Source of the DNA: Streptomyces koelreuteriae
GTDB taxonomy: Bacteria; Actinomycetota; Actinomycetes; Streptomycetales; Streptomycetaceae
Direction: 5' to 3'
Assembly: GCF_018604545.1 (NCBI RefSeq)
Contig: NZ_CP075896.1
Span: 434,001 to 498,000 of the forward strand
DNA length: 64,000 nt
Positions 33,002 through 42,086 of the stretch are shown here, in pieces. Numbering within the stretch: the first letter of the stretch is position 1; each line of letters begins with the position of its first letter. The position numbers were made by a program, and so were the translations under genes. The notes under the pieces were generated by a model. The model searched no databases. It was not told the origin of the DNA and saw only the letters and a program-made list of their open reading frames with translations.

Positions 33002-33610
33002 TCAGGGAGTGAGCACACCCAGCAGGGCGCGGGCGCACAGTTCGCGCACCTGCTCCCGGCCCAACTCCGCGTCGCGCAGCCACTCCAGACAGACGGCCGT
33101 GGTGAACGCCAGCCAGCCGCGCACGGCGAGCCGCACCTCCGGCCGCTCCTCGAAGGCCGGGCCGAACTCGGGGTCCGCCGCGAGGGCGGCGAGGATCTGC
33201 CGCTCCTGCGCGGCCAGGGCCCGCTGATAGACCCGCCGCACCGCCTGGTCCCCGGCCGCGTCCGCGCGGTGGAAGGCGCGATAGCCGTGCGCGTGGGCCT
33301 GTACGTACTCCAGGAACGTGTCGAGACCGGCCGCGAGTTGCTCACGCACGGGGATGCCCGGAACCGCCGCCGTCATGCGCAGCATCCGCTCGCTCTCGCG
33401 CTCCACGACCGCCGCGAAGAAGTCCCGCTTGGTCGGGAAGTAGTGGTACAGCAGCCCCCGCGACACCCCGGCGATCTCGGCGACCTGCTCGATCCACACG
33501 TCGTCGTACGGGCTCTCCGAGAACAGCCGGGCCCCGACCGACAGGAGCTGCTCCCGGCGCTCCTCGGTGCTGAGCCGGCGGCGGACGCGCCCGCTCTGGT
33601 TCGCGGCCAT
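33002..33610 (-). CDS. TetR-family transcriptional regulator
   Basis: The protein has 202 residues. The N-terminal helix-turn-helix reads VWIEQVAEIAGVSRGLLYHYFPTKRDFF; the rest is an alpha-helical ligand domain. It is divergent from the heme-only CYP102-like P450 at 33721, with a 110-base gap holding repeated GGTTCAA/TTGAACC half-sites, so it probably represses that P450 gene and its own. Confidence 0.9.
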   Translation of the reverse strand: MAANQSGRVRRRLSTEERREQLLSVGARLFSESPYDDVWIEQVAEIAGVSRGLLYHYFPTKRDFFAAVVERESERMLRMTAAVPGIPVREQLAAGLDTFLEYVQAHAHGYRAFHRADAAGDQAVRRVYQRALAAQERQILAALAADPEFGPAFEERPEVRLAVRGWLAFTTAVCLEWLRDAELGREQVRELCARALLGVLTP

Positions 33611-33631
33611 GCCGGCACTTTACTTGACGCC

Positions 33632-33672
33632 GGTTCAACAACGGGATCAGACTGAACCCGCGCTATTGAACC
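33632..33672. promoter_or_regulatory. GGTTCAA/TTGAACC half-sites between TetR and P450 genes
   Basis: GGTTCAA lies at 33632-33638, TGAACC within 33653-33658, and TTGAACC at 33666-33672. The first faces the other two, forming inverted pairs with different spacings. The set fills the centre of the divergent intergenic region, the expected place for a TetR operator. Confidence 0.5.
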
Positions 33673-33720
33673 CACGTACAACACGTGCGAACCGGTCGCC
33701 GGATCAAGGGAGATCGCGTC

Positions 33721-35217
33721 ATGACGGAGGCGCCGATACGGGCCGTAGGGCCCAAGGGGTTCCGGAGTGCCGAGCTGGGCTGGCCCGAGCTGGAGCGCAT
33801 TCCGCATCCGCCGCGCCGGATCCCGCTGCTCGGTGACGTGGTGGGCGTGAACCGGCGCACTCCCCTGCAGGACTCCCTGCGGTACGCCCGGCAGCTCGGG
33901 CCGGTGTTCCGCCGCAAGGCCTTCGGCAAGGAGTTCGTGTTCGTGTGGGGCGCCCGGGAGGCGGCCGACTTCGCGGACGAGTCACGGTTCGCCAAGCACG
34001 TGGGGCTCGGCATCGCCAATCTGCGGCCCGTCGCCGGGGACGGCCTGTTCACGGCGTACAACCACGAGCCGAACTGGCAGTTGGCGCACGATGTGCTGGC
34101 CCCGGGGTTCAGCCGCGAGGCCATGGCCGGCTACCACCCGATGATGCTGGACGTCGCGCGGCGGCTGACGGAGCACTGGGACCGGGCTGCGGCGACGGGC
34201 CGCTCGGTGGACGTGCCTGGCGACATGACGAAGCTGACGCTGGAGACGATCGCCCGGACCGGCTTCGGGCACGACTTCGGGTCCTTCGAGCGCTCCCGGC
34301 CGCACCCCTTCGTGACCGCGATGATCGGCACGCTGACCTACGCGCAGCGGCTCAACACCGTGCCCTTCCCGCTGGCCCCGCTGCTGCTGCGGAGCGCGAG
34401 CCGCCGCAACGCGGCCGACATCGCCCACCTCAACCGCACGGTCGACGAGCTGGTCCGGGCCCGGCGCGCGACCGGCGGCGGCGACGGCGACCTGCTGGAC
34501 AGGATGCTGGAGACGGCCCACCCGGAGACCGGGGAGCGGCTCGCGCCGGAGAACGTCCGCCGGCAGGTGATCACCTTCCTCGTCGCGGGCCACGAGACCA
34601 CCTCCGGCGCGCTCTCCTTCGCCCTGCACTACCTCTCCCGGCACCCCGAGGCCGCGGCCCGGGCCCGCGCCGAGGTGGACCGGGTGTGGGGCGACACGGC
34701 GGAACCGGCCTACGAGCAGGTGGCCAGGCTGCGTTACCTGCGGCGGGTGCTGGACGAGTCGCTGCGGCTGTGGCCCACGGCGCCCGCCTTCGCCCGGGAG
34801 GCACGCGAGGACACCGTGCTGGCCGGGGAGCACCCCATGCGGCGCGGGGCGTGGGCGCTGGTGCTGACGCCGATGCTGCACCGGGACCCCGAGGTGTGGG
34901 GCACGGACGCCGAGCGGTTCGACCCGGACCGCTTCGACGCAGGGGCCGTGCGGTCCCGGGCCCCGCACACCTTCAAGCCGTTCGGGACCGGGGCGCGGGC
35001 GTGCATCGGGCGCCAGTTCGCGCTGCACGAGGCGACGTTGGTCCTCGGCCTGCTGCTGCGCCGCTACGAGCTGCGGCCCGACCCGGCCTACCGGCTGCGC
35101 GTCACGGAACGGCTGACGCTGATGCCGGAGGGTCTGCGGCTGCACCCGGAGCGCCGGACCCCGGTGCGGGAGGCGGCCTCAGACCTGCGCTGTCCAGTGC
35201 CCGGGCCGGGTGACTGA
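33721..35217 (+). CDS. Heme-only CYP102-like cytochrome P450
   Basis: The protein is 498 residues from ATG 33721, with GGGAG upstream. It is clearly related to the P450 half of the fusion encoded at 24997: the two share RFAKHxG, [13 protein letters not shown], [12 protein letters not shown] and FGxDFGSFER segments. The motifs are intact: I-helix [10 protein letters not shown], ExxR in DESLRLWP, heme loop [10 protein letters not shown]. No reductase domain follows, only a short tail. It would need separate redox proteins. TetR control is likely from the divergent neighbour. Its 3' end overlaps the facing gene by 39 bases. Confidence 0.93.
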   Translation: MTEAPIRAVGPKGFRSAELGWPELERIPHPPRRIPLLGDVVGVNRRTPLQDSLRYARQLGPVFRRKAFGKEFVFVWGAREAADFADESRFAKHVGLGIANLRPVAGDGLFTAYNHEPNWQLAHDVLAPGFSREAMAGYHPMMLDVARRLTEHWDRAAATGRSVDVPGDMTKLTLETIARTGFGHDFGSFERSRPHPFVTAMIGTLTYAQRLNTVPFPLAPLLLRSASRRNAADIAHLNRTVDELVRARRATGGGDGDLLDRMLETAHPETGERLAPENVRRQVITFLVAGHETTSGALSFALHYLSRHPEAAARARAEVDRVWGDTAEPAYEQVARLRYLRRVLDESLRLWPTAPAFAREAREDTVLAGEHPMRRGAWALVLTPMLHRDPEVWGTDAERFDPDRFDAGAVRSRAPHTFKPFGTGARACIGRQFALHEATLVLGLLLRRYELRPDPAYRLRVTERLTLMPEGLRLHPERRTPVREAASDLRCPVPGPGD

Positions 35218-36024
35218 CTCCGGCAGCAGGGTCCCGGCACTCCCCCGGGCCGCGTTCAGCTGCGGCTGGGTGAGGAAGAACGCCCCGGTCAGGTCGGCGT
35301 CGGTGAGGTCAGCGTCGCGCAGGTCGGCGCCGATCAGGTCCGCGCCCCTGAGGTCCGCTCCGGTGAGGTCGGCGGCGATGAGGTAGGCGCCGCGCAGGTT
35401 GGCCCCGCGCAGGTCGGCGCCCTTGAGGCGGGCCCCCATGAGGTCCGCGCCCCGGCGGTTCTTCTTCTTGGCGCCCTTGGTGCCGGCCCTGGCCAGCTCG
35501 CTCGTCCTCAGCAGCAGGACGTTGATCTCCTGACGGTGCGCCGCCACGTCCAGCTCGGCGAGTTCCTCGGGGGTCCCGTCGGTGAGCGCCTCGGTCTTCT
35601 CCAGGGCCGTGCGCAGATCCGCGTGGACCGGCCGGGCCGCGGGCAGGGCGAGCGCCTCGGTCAGGTACCACAGCAGCTCGTGCAGCTGCCGGACGACCGG
35701 GAACACGTCGAACATACGGCGGGCGTGGTCCGGAGGCCCGGACCTCCAGCCCTGCCCGCCGAAGGTGATCTGCGAGACCTGCTGCCCGGCGCCGAAGCAG
35801 TCATAGACGGTGCAGCCGGTGAACCCTTTCTGCCGCAGTCCGGCGTGGATCCCGCAGCGGTGGTCGTCCTGGAGGTTGCGGCAGGGCGTTCCGGCGTCCT
35901 TGTCGACCGCGAAGTCGGCCGATCGCGCGAAGGGCAGGGCGACACAGCACAGCCCGAAACACCGCTCGCAGTCACCGCGCAGTTCCGCTCGCGCGGCTTG
36001 AAGATCTCGCATGACGTTCAGCAT
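35179..36024 (-). CDS. Cysteine-rich protein fused to pentapeptide repeats
   Basis: The protein is 281 residues from ATG 36024 (ATG 36012 is an alternative; neither has a clear ribosome site). Residues 1-75 are rich in cysteine ([29 protein letters not shown]), recalling YkgJ-like zinc/iron-binding domains. A basic linker ([10 protein letters not shown]) leads to a run of about ten A-[DN]-L-x-G pentapeptide repeats ([14 protein letters not shown]), which should form a right-handed quadrilateral helix. The function is unknown. Its end overlaps the P450 gene on the other strand. Confidence 0.82.
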   Translation of the reverse strand: MLNVMRDLQAARAELRGDCERCFGLCCVALPFARSADFAVDKDAGTPCRNLQDDHRCGIHAGLRQKGFTGCTVYDCFGAGQQVSQITFGGQGWRSGPPDHARRMFDVFPVVRQLHELLWYLTEALALPAARPVHADLRTALEKTEALTDGTPEELAELDVAAHRQEINVLLLRTSELARAGTKGAKKKNRRGADLMGARLKGADLRGANLRGAYLIAADLTGADLRGADLIGADLRDADLTDADLTGAFFLTQPQLNAARGSAGTLLPESVTRPGHWTAQV

Positions 36025-36043
36025 ACGAAACGATGAACGCCGG

Positions 36044-36937
36044 TCAGCCCGTGAGTCCGGGCACCTCCAGACGCTCCAGCCGCTCCGGGTCGGCCAGGAT
36101 GTACATGCCGGTGATCCGGCCGTCGGCGATCGTGACCCCCATGACCGACAGCACCCGTCCCTCGGGCGCGTGGACGAGGCCGACCGAGCCGTTGACCAGC
36201 ACCAGCCGCGCGGACGTCGCGTACCGGGCGAACATGAGCGCCTGCTCCGCCACCGTCTTCGCGCCCTGGACGGCCTTGGAAGCGGCCGCGCCCCGTACGA
36301 GGGCTCCCGAGTCGGCGCGCAGCACCACATCCGGGTGCAGCAGCGCGAGCAGCGCCTCGAAGTCGCCGCCGCGCGAGGCGGCCAGGAAGGCGTCGAGCAC
36401 CTCCTTCTGCCGGCCGAGGTCCGGCTCGGCCGACGGGGTGGCGCCGCGTACCCGGCGCCGGGCGCGGCTCGCCAGTTGCCGGGTCGCCGCCGGGCTGCGC
36501 TCCACGACCGGGGCGATGTCGTCGAACGGCACGGCGAACATGTCGTGCAGCACGAACGCCAGCCGCTCGGCGGGCTCCAGGTTCTCCAGGACGACCAGCA
36601 GGGCCAGGCCGACCGAGTCGGCCTGCATGACCTCCTCCGCCGGGTCGAGGTGCGTGAGGGGCCTGAGCACCGGGTCCGGGACGAAGGCGTCGCCCATCGG
36701 CTCCTCGCGGCGTGCGGTGCGCGAGCGCAGCAGGTCGAGGCAGACGCGGCCGGTCACCGTGGTGAGCCAGCCGCCGAGGTTCTGGATGTCGTCCGGGTCG
36801 GTACGGCTCAGCCGCAGCCAGGCCTCCTGGACGGCGTCCTCCGCCTCGGTCAGCGAACCCAGCATGCGGTACGCGACCGCTCTGAGGTGCCCACGGTGCT
36901 CCTCGAACCGGTCGGCCAGTTCCACGCTGCCTGTCAT
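36044..36937 (-). CDS. sigJ: ECF41-type RNA polymerase sigma factor (SigJ-like)
   Basis: The protein has 297 residues. Sigma region 2 ([27 protein letters not shown]) and region 4 ([26 protein letters not shown]) are followed by a SnoaL-like C-terminal domain of about 110 residues. This layout defines ECF41 factors, whose activity is controlled by that extra domain instead of a classical anti-sigma factor. I could not find the ECF41 promoter motif upstream. It precedes no obvious target, though the PIG-L gene upstream on the same strand is close. Confidence 0.92.
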   Translation of the reverse strand: MTGSVELADRFEEHRGHLRAVAYRMLGSLTEAEDAVQEAWLRLSRTDPDDIQNLGGWLTTVTGRVCLDLLRSRTARREEPMGDAFVPDPVLRPLTHLDPAEEVMQADSVGLALLVVLENLEPAERLAFVLHDMFAVPFDDIAPVVERSPAATRQLASRARRRVRGATPSAEPDLGRQKEVLDAFLAASRGGDFEALLALLHPDVVLRADSGALVRGAAASKAVQGAKTVAEQALMFARYATSARLVLVNGSVGLVHAPEGRVLSVMGVTIADGRITGMYILADPERLERLEVPGLTG

Positions 36938-36949
36938 GGTCTCCCCCGT

Positions 36950-36982
36950 CGTACGTCAGTCGTGCGTCAGTCGTGCGTCACG
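36950..36982. repeat. 11-bp tandem repeat, three copies
   Basis: CGTACGTCAGT, CGTGCGTCAGT and CGTGCGTCACG follow each other without gaps. The run fills the space between the PIG-L stop (36983) and the sigma factor start (36937). Confidence 0.8.
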
Positions 36983-37717
36983 TCATCTGCTGAACAGTTC
37001 GAACGCCACCGCGGGCCTGCCCCCGAACCGCTCGCCCGTGGCCTCGGCGTGCTGGGTCAGGAAGCCGCGGACGTACGTCTCCGGGTCCTGGTCGGTCAGC
37101 ACCTCGATATAGGTGCGGTGTTCGAGCAGCGAGGCCACCGCGCGCTCCAGGCCGGGCGTCGCGTCGACGGCGTGGGTGGGGGTGCTGGAACCGGCGACGG
37201 CGACCCAGCGCACTCCGTCCCACGGCTCCAGACCCTGCTCGACGAGTTCCGGGAAGATCCACCGGTTGCCCGCGTCGCCGGCCGCGTCGAGCGTGGCGCG
37301 GCCGACGGCGACATGGTCCGGGGTGTTCCAGGCGACGCCGCCCCAGGTGTCCCGGTGGTTGAGGGTGATGACCAGCTCGGGCCGGTGCCTGCGGATGGCG
37401 GCGGCGATGTCGCGGCGCAGGGCGGTGCCGTACTCGATGACGCCGTCCTTGTGGTCGAGGAACTCCACGGTCGAGACGCCGACCACCGCCGCGCTCGCCC
37501 GCTGCTCGCGCTCCCGCAGCGGGCCGCACTTCTGCGGCTCCAGCGTGTCGATGCCCGCCTCGCCCCGGGTCGCCAGCACATAGGCGACCTCGCGGCCCCC
37601 GTCGGTCCAGGCCGCGATCGCCGCCGAGCAGCCGTACTCGAGGTCGTCCGGGTGGGCCACGACCGCGAGGGCACGCCGCCAGTCGTCGGGCATGGGCTGG
37701 AGTTGAGTGGTCGTCAT
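36983..37717 (-). CDS. PIG-L-family deacetylase
   Basis: The protein has 244 residues. The zinc site is visible as AVVAHPDDLEYGCSA (AHPDD) with a later histidine in NTPDHVAVGR. PIG-L/LmbE enzymes remove N-acetyl groups from GlcNAc conjugates such as mycothiol precursors. It is similar in style to mycothiol S-conjugate amidase-like proteins, but the substrate is not assignable. It lies upstream of sigJ on the same strand, separated by a tandem repeat. Confidence 0.9.
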   Translation of the reverse strand: MTTTQLQPMPDDWRRALAVVAHPDDLEYGCSAAIAAWTDGGREVAYVLATRGEAGIDTLEPQKCGPLREREQRASAAVVGVSTVEFLDHKDGVIEYGTALRRDIAAAIRRHRPELVITLNHRDTWGGVAWNTPDHVAVGRATLDAAGDAGNRWIFPELVEQGLEPWDGVRWVAVAGSSTPTHAVDATPGLERAVASLLEHRTYIEVLTDQDPETYVRGFLTQHAEATGERFGGRPAVAFELFSR

Positions 37718-37744
37718 GTCCGCAGACTAGTCCGGGGACCCGTC

Positions 37745-39046
37745 TCAGGCCTCGTCACGCGCCATGGCCAGCAGCCGGTCGAGGACGCGGGGGCCGCCGG
37801 TGCGCACGCCGTCGTGCTCGAACTCGTCCGTGATCCAGGTGCGCAGACCGCGGATCGTGCGGGCGGTGCGCAGGGAGTGGTCCGTGTCGACGTACATGTC
37901 GTCGTGGTAGACGGCCGCGACGACCGGCACCCTGTTGGCGGCCAGGCGGGCCGGGTCGTACAGGGGTGTCCAGTCGGTGCGGGCGGCGAGCAGGTCGGCG
38001 GTCTCGCGCAGGGGGCGCAGGGCCGGGTCGCAGTCGAACATCCAGGGGTGGATCGACTCGCCGGTGAACAGCAGCGGCTCGTCACCCGCGAGTGCCTTGG
38101 CGGCGTCGAACTGCGGGAACTCGGCGCGGACCCGCTCGGCCGACCAGGCGGTGGGCCGGCCGTCCTGGCCGTAGATCGACTCGTGGACGAGGGCGTACAG
38201 CGGGTGGCGGGCGTAGGACAGCATGCCCTGCACCTGCTCCTGGAAGGTGTCGGACAGGGTGAAGCCCTGCGGGGTGCGGACGAAGGCGTCCTCCAGGAGG
38301 TAGTGGAGGCGGTGGGTGCCGTCGCCGGTGCCGAGGAGGATGCCGAGGGACTGGAACGCCTCGACGGTGAGCCGGTAGCCGTTCGGCAGGACCACGTCGT
38401 GGGTCAGCAGGTGGTCGGCGATCCGACGGGCGCGTTCGGCGTCCTGCGGGTAGCGGGCGTAGTGGGCGACGACCTTGCGCTCGATACGCGGGAAGGCGGC
38501 CCGGTAGACGTCGTCGGCGTGGGCGTCCAGGGCGGGCAGCCCGCCGGTGAGCACGGCGGTGGCCAGGCCCTCGGGGGCGAGGGACAGGTAGCTGGTGGCG
38601 CAGAAGCCGCCGAAGCTCTGGCCGAGGACGGTCCAGGGCGCGCCGCCCGTGACCAGCGGGCGGATGGCCTCGCAGTCGCGGACGATCGAGTCGGCGCGGA
38701 AGCGGGTGAGGTAGTCGGCCTGCTCGGCGGGGCCGCCGCGCAGCGGGAGCGTCTGCCGGTTGGCGGGCGTGGAGTGGCCGGTGCCGCGCTGGTCGAGGAG
38801 CAGGACGCGGAACTCCTTCAGCGCCCTGCCCAGCCAGCCGGGCCTGCCGACGGAGCGGTCCGCGCCGAAGCCGGGGCCGCCCTGCAGATACAGCAGCCAG
38901 GGCAGCTCCTGGTGGGCCTTGTCGCTCGCCACGACCTCGCGGGCGTACAGCTCGATCGTGTCGCCCTCGGGGCGGTCGTGGTCGAGGGGGACGGTGAAGC
39001 GGCGGTCGGTGAGGACGACTCCGGGCTGGCGGTAGCTGACGGTCAA
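37745..39046 (-). CDS. Alpha/beta hydrolase, proline iminopeptidase-like (peptidase S33)
   Basis: The protein is 433 residues from a TTG start at 39046, preceded by GGGAG. The oxyanion region is [12 protein letters not shown], then DQRGTGHST and the nucleophile elbow [10 protein letters not shown]. The length and motifs fit the S33 prolyl aminopeptidase group, cytosolic enzymes that free N-terminal proline or act on related amides and esters. A perfect palindrome lies 92 bases upstream. Confidence 0.9.
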   Translation of the reverse strand: MTVSYRQPGVVLTDRRFTVPLDHDRPEGDTIELYAREVVASDKAHQELPWLLYLQGGPGFGADRSVGRPGWLGRALKEFRVLLLDQRGTGHSTPANRQTLPLRGGPAEQADYLTRFRADSIVRDCEAIRPLVTGGAPWTVLGQSFGGFCATSYLSLAPEGLATAVLTGGLPALDAHADDVYRAAFPRIERKVVAHYARYPQDAERARRIADHLLTHDVVLPNGYRLTVEAFQSLGILLGTGDGTHRLHYLLEDAFVRTPQGFTLSDTFQEQVQGMLSYARHPLYALVHESIYGQDGRPTAWSAERVRAEFPQFDAAKALAGDEPLLFTGESIHPWMFDCDPALRPLRETADLLAARTDWTPLYDPARLAANRVPVVAAVYHDDMYVDTDHSLRTARTIRGLRTWITDEFEHDGVRTGGPRVLDRLLAMARDEA

Positions 39047-39137
39047 CAGGGCTCCCGGGACGGACGGACTTTCGGACCGCGTCCCAGTTCATCACAGGGA
39101 ACGTCCGTGGGTGGGCCCTTCGGATCATGAAACCTTG

Positions 39138-39153
39138 CTGAACGGCCGTTCAG
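39138..39153. promoter_or_regulatory. Perfect 16-base palindrome upstream of the S33 hydrolase gene
   Basis: CTGAACGGCCGTTCAG, within the 145-base gap between the hydrolase start and the LacI gene stop. It has the look of a TetR-type operator. No TetR gene is adjacent. It could also act as a hairpin ending the LacI-side transcript. Confidence 0.5.
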
Positions 39154-39189
39154 GCTCGGTGGGCTCGGTGGGCTCGGTGCGCTCTGTGG
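39154..39189. repeat. 9-bp tandem repeat, four copies
   Basis: GCTCGGTGG twice exactly, then two copies with one change each. It runs from the palindrome at 39138 to just before the LacI gene stop. Confidence 0.75.
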
Positions 39190-39191
39190 GC

Positions 39192-40217
39192 TCAGCGCGC
39201 GGACAGGCTGGAGCGGCGGACCACCAGCTCCGGCTGGAGGACGACCCGGCGGTGCTCGTGCGGCTTCACCGCGCCCTCCGCCTCCGTCTCCTCCAGAAGC
39301 AGATCGGCCGCCATGGCGCCCATGGTGACGGCGGGCTGCCGTACGGAGGTGAGCGGGACGGCAGCGGCGGCCGCGAACTCGATGTCGTCGTAGCCGACGA
39401 TGGCGAGGTCGTCGGGGACGCCCACGCCCGCCGCGTACATGGCCTGCAGCACGCCGAGCGCGAGCAGGTCGTTGGCGCAGAACACGGCGGTCGGCCGGTC
39501 GGCGAGGCCGAGCAGCCGGGCCCCCGCGTCACGGCCCGCGGCGACGTCCAGCCGTTCGGTGGGCAGCTCGCGCAGCGCGTCGGGTCCGAGCCCGGCCTCG
39601 GCGAGCGCCTCCAGGGCGCCGGTGCGCCGGTCGCGGACCTGGTTGAGGCCGGGCGGGCCGCTGACATAGGCGATCGAGCGGTGCCCGGCGTCGACGAGAT
39701 GGCGTACGGCCAGGGCGCCGCCCGCCACATCGTCGACGGAGACCGAGCACTCCGTGGTGCCCTCGGCCACCCGGTCGACCAGGACGAACGGGATGCCGTG
39801 CCGGCGGAACGTCTCGATGTTGCGGCCCGTGGCGTCGGCGGGGGTGAGCAGCACGCCGCGCACCCGCTGCTCGGCGAAGAGCGACAGATAGTCGGCCTCC
39901 TCGCCGGGGTTCTGGGCGCTGTTGCAGACCATCACGCCGAGTCCGGCCTGACGGGCGGCGCGCTCGGCGCCGCGGGCCACGTCGACGAAGAAGGGGTTGC
40001 CCATGTCGAGGACGAGCAGCCCCATGATGCGGCTGCGGCCCGCGCGCAGTTGCCGAGCGGACTCGCTGCGGACGTAGCCGAGCCGGTCTATCGCGGACTG
40101 CACGCGGGCCCGGGTCTCGGTCGCGACCGTGTCCGGGCGGTTGATCACGTTCGACACCGTGCCGACGGAGACTCCGGCGGCACGGGCGACGTCCTTGATA
40201 CCCACCGACTGGGACAT
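39192..40217 (-). CDS. LacI-family regulator of the rhamnose locus
   Basis: A 341-residue LacI protein. It has an N-terminal helix-turn-helix with hinge (IKDVARAAGVSVGTVSNVINRP, then SARQLRAGRS) and a periplasmic-binding-like sugar domain. It lies downstream of the transport, mutarotase and lyase genes on the same strand, so it is probably in their operon. LacI-type palindromes lie in the divergent rhaT/rhaI promoter region, its likely target. The inducer is presumably L-rhamnose or a pathway intermediate. Confidence 0.9.
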   Translation of the reverse strand: MSQSVGIKDVARAAGVSVGTVSNVINRPDTVATETRARVQSAIDRLGYVRSESARQLRAGRSRIMGLLVLDMGNPFFVDVARGAERAARQAGLGVMVCNSAQNPGEEADYLSLFAEQRVRGVLLTPADATGRNIETFRRHGIPFVLVDRVAEGTTECSVSVDDVAGGALAVRHLVDAGHRSIAYVSGPPGLNQVRDRRTGALEALAEAGLGPDALRELPTERLDVAAGRDAGARLLGLADRPTAVFCANDLLALGVLQAMYAAGVGVPDDLAIVGYDDIEFAAAAAVPLTSVRQPAVTMGAMAADLLLEETEAEGAVKPHEHRRVVLQPELVVRRSSLSAR

Positions 40218-40307
40218 CGGGCAGGGACCTCCAGAAGGGGCGAAAGAGGGGGCGGCGGCCGGGGCGGCTTCACATTACCGGCATGCCGCCCCGGCGACCG
40301 GGTCCGG

Positions 40308-41732
40308 TCAGGCGGGCAGCCGGAAGTCGATGACGTGCAGCGCCGAGGGCGTCGTACCGCTGGATTTCTCCTGGTACATGAAGGACAGCACCCCGTCCTG
40401 CGCGACCCGTGTCTCGTCGATGACGACCTCGCCGAAGGCGTTGAGGCCGTTGCCGTCGAACAGGATCCTCCAGTCGGTGTACCCGGAGGCAGCCGAAGCC
40501 CCGGCGATCCGGCCGAAGGGGAAGACCGCGTACGCGTTGTCGTACTTGTCCAGGATCAGCTTGGTGCGCTGGCTGGAGTTCAGCGGGACCGGGATCTCGG
40601 TCTTCTGCCAGGTGCCCGAGGCGTTTCTGCGGACGTGGAAGGCGCGCCCGTTGGCGGTCCGATTCGCGACATAGTTCGTGGTGCACTGCCCGAAGCGGCC
40701 GGGGACGTAGGAGATGATCGCGTGCGGCCGTCCGGCGGAGTCGGTGAACTGGCTCTCCTGGTTCATCAGGGAGTGGTCCGCGTTGAGCGGGTCGACGACC
40801 AGGCCGGTGTCGTTCACGGACACCTTGTCGGAGCCGCCGGTGGTGCCGACGACGGTGCCGGCGTTGTTGCGCCAGGTGCGGCCCCGGTCGTCGGAGTAGA
40901 CGTAGCCGGTGTCGTGGTTGCTGATGCCGCCGCCGTTGCACATCACCGCGCCGTTCTGCTCACGCCAGGTGAAGAAGGAGTGCAGCCGCCCGTTCCGGTC
41001 GTAGTCGATGCCGTGCAGGTACATGTTCCGGGCGGTCGAGGAGCCGTGCTCGCTGGAGTACGTACCCGTGGAGCTGGACCATTCGCCGAGGTTGGTCCAC
41101 TGGGTGCCGTCGTACTCGGCGAGCGCGTTGCGGCCGTTGCCGGAGACGGCGACGCGGTAGCTCAGCTGGAGCTTGCCGTCGGGTGTGGAGACGAACTGCG
41201 GGTAGGTGAACTGCGAGGTCAGCGCCAGGCCGTCGAGAGTGGACTGCGGCGCCCCGAAACGGGCGGCGGTCCAGCTCAGCCCGCCGGGGTTGTCCATGAG
41301 CCCGGCGACGGACTTGACGTAGGTGAAGCCGTCGCTGTGGGAGTCCATGTTGAGGTGCAGCCGGCCGTCGACCTTGGAGACGCCCATGGAGATGACGTTG
41401 TGGGAGTCGTTGTACCGCAGGGTGTGCCCGACCTTCACGGTGGACCAGGTGCTCGACCCGAGGGCGCGGCGGCCGACGACGGCGTTGCGGTCGGCGGTGT
41501 ACCAGACGGCGTACTGGTAGCCCTTGTAGGTCAGCAGGCCGTTCTTCTGGAACGCGTTGTTGTTGACCAGCCCGTCGTACGACACGAAGAAGACGGCCTG
41601 GCCGTCGAGCGTGGTGGTGCCGGTCCGGGTCACGGAGGGGCCGGGGTCAGCGGCCCGGGCGGTGCCGGAGGCGAGGGCGGGGGTCACCACGGCTCCGGCG
41701 AGGGCGGCGGCCAGCAGCGTACGTCTGTGCAT
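40308..41732 (-). CDS. Secreted BNR_4 beta-propeller protein, possible rhamnosyl-glucuronate lyase
   Basis: A 474-residue protein with a Sec signal peptide (MHRRTLLAAALAGAVVTPALA, cut near ARA-AD). The mature part follows the BNR_4 propeller pattern, with an Asp-box YSDDRGRTW and conserved NDSHNVISMG and HGIDYD segments. BNR_4 propellers include polysaccharide lyases; the fungal L-rhamnose-alpha-1,4-glucuronate lyase (family PL42) is one. The position right after rhamnose mutarotase and the rhamnose transporter genes (17 bases after rhaM) makes release of rhamnose from a plant gum or pectic polymer the best guess. Enzyme activity is inferred from context. Confidence 0.75.
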   Translation of the reverse strand: MHRRTLLAAALAGAVVTPALASGTARAADPGPSVTRTGTTTLDGQAVFFVSYDGLVNNNAFQKNGLLTYKGYQYAVWYTADRNAVVGRRALGSSTWSTVKVGHTLRYNDSHNVISMGVSKVDGRLHLNMDSHSDGFTYVKSVAGLMDNPGGLSWTAARFGAPQSTLDGLALTSQFTYPQFVSTPDGKLQLSYRVAVSGNGRNALAEYDGTQWTNLGEWSSSTGTYSSEHGSSTARNMYLHGIDYDRNGRLHSFFTWREQNGAVMCNGGGISNHDTGYVYSDDRGRTWRNNAGTVVGTTGGSDKVSVNDTGLVVDPLNADHSLMNQESQFTDSAGRPHAIISYVPGRFGQCTTNYVANRTANGRAFHVRRNASGTWQKTEIPVPLNSSQRTKLILDKYDNAYAVFPFGRIAGASAASGYTDWRILFDGNGLNAFGEVVIDETRVAQDGVLSFMYQEKSSGTTPSALHVIDFRLPA

Positions 41733-41748
41733 CTCATGGACTCCATCG

Positions 41749-42069
<321 letters not shown>

Positions 42070-42086
42070 CAACAGATCTCCAGGGA

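Noticed and set aside
36011-39130. A 1039-codon plus-strand frame across sigJ, PIG-L and the hydrolase
   Set aside because: It is antisense to three genes with clear catalytic motifs and shows only low-complexity sequence.
39154-39189. Reading the 9-bp array as part of the LacI coding region
   Set aside because: It lies after the LacI stop codon at 39192 on the minus strand, so it is not translated with that gene.
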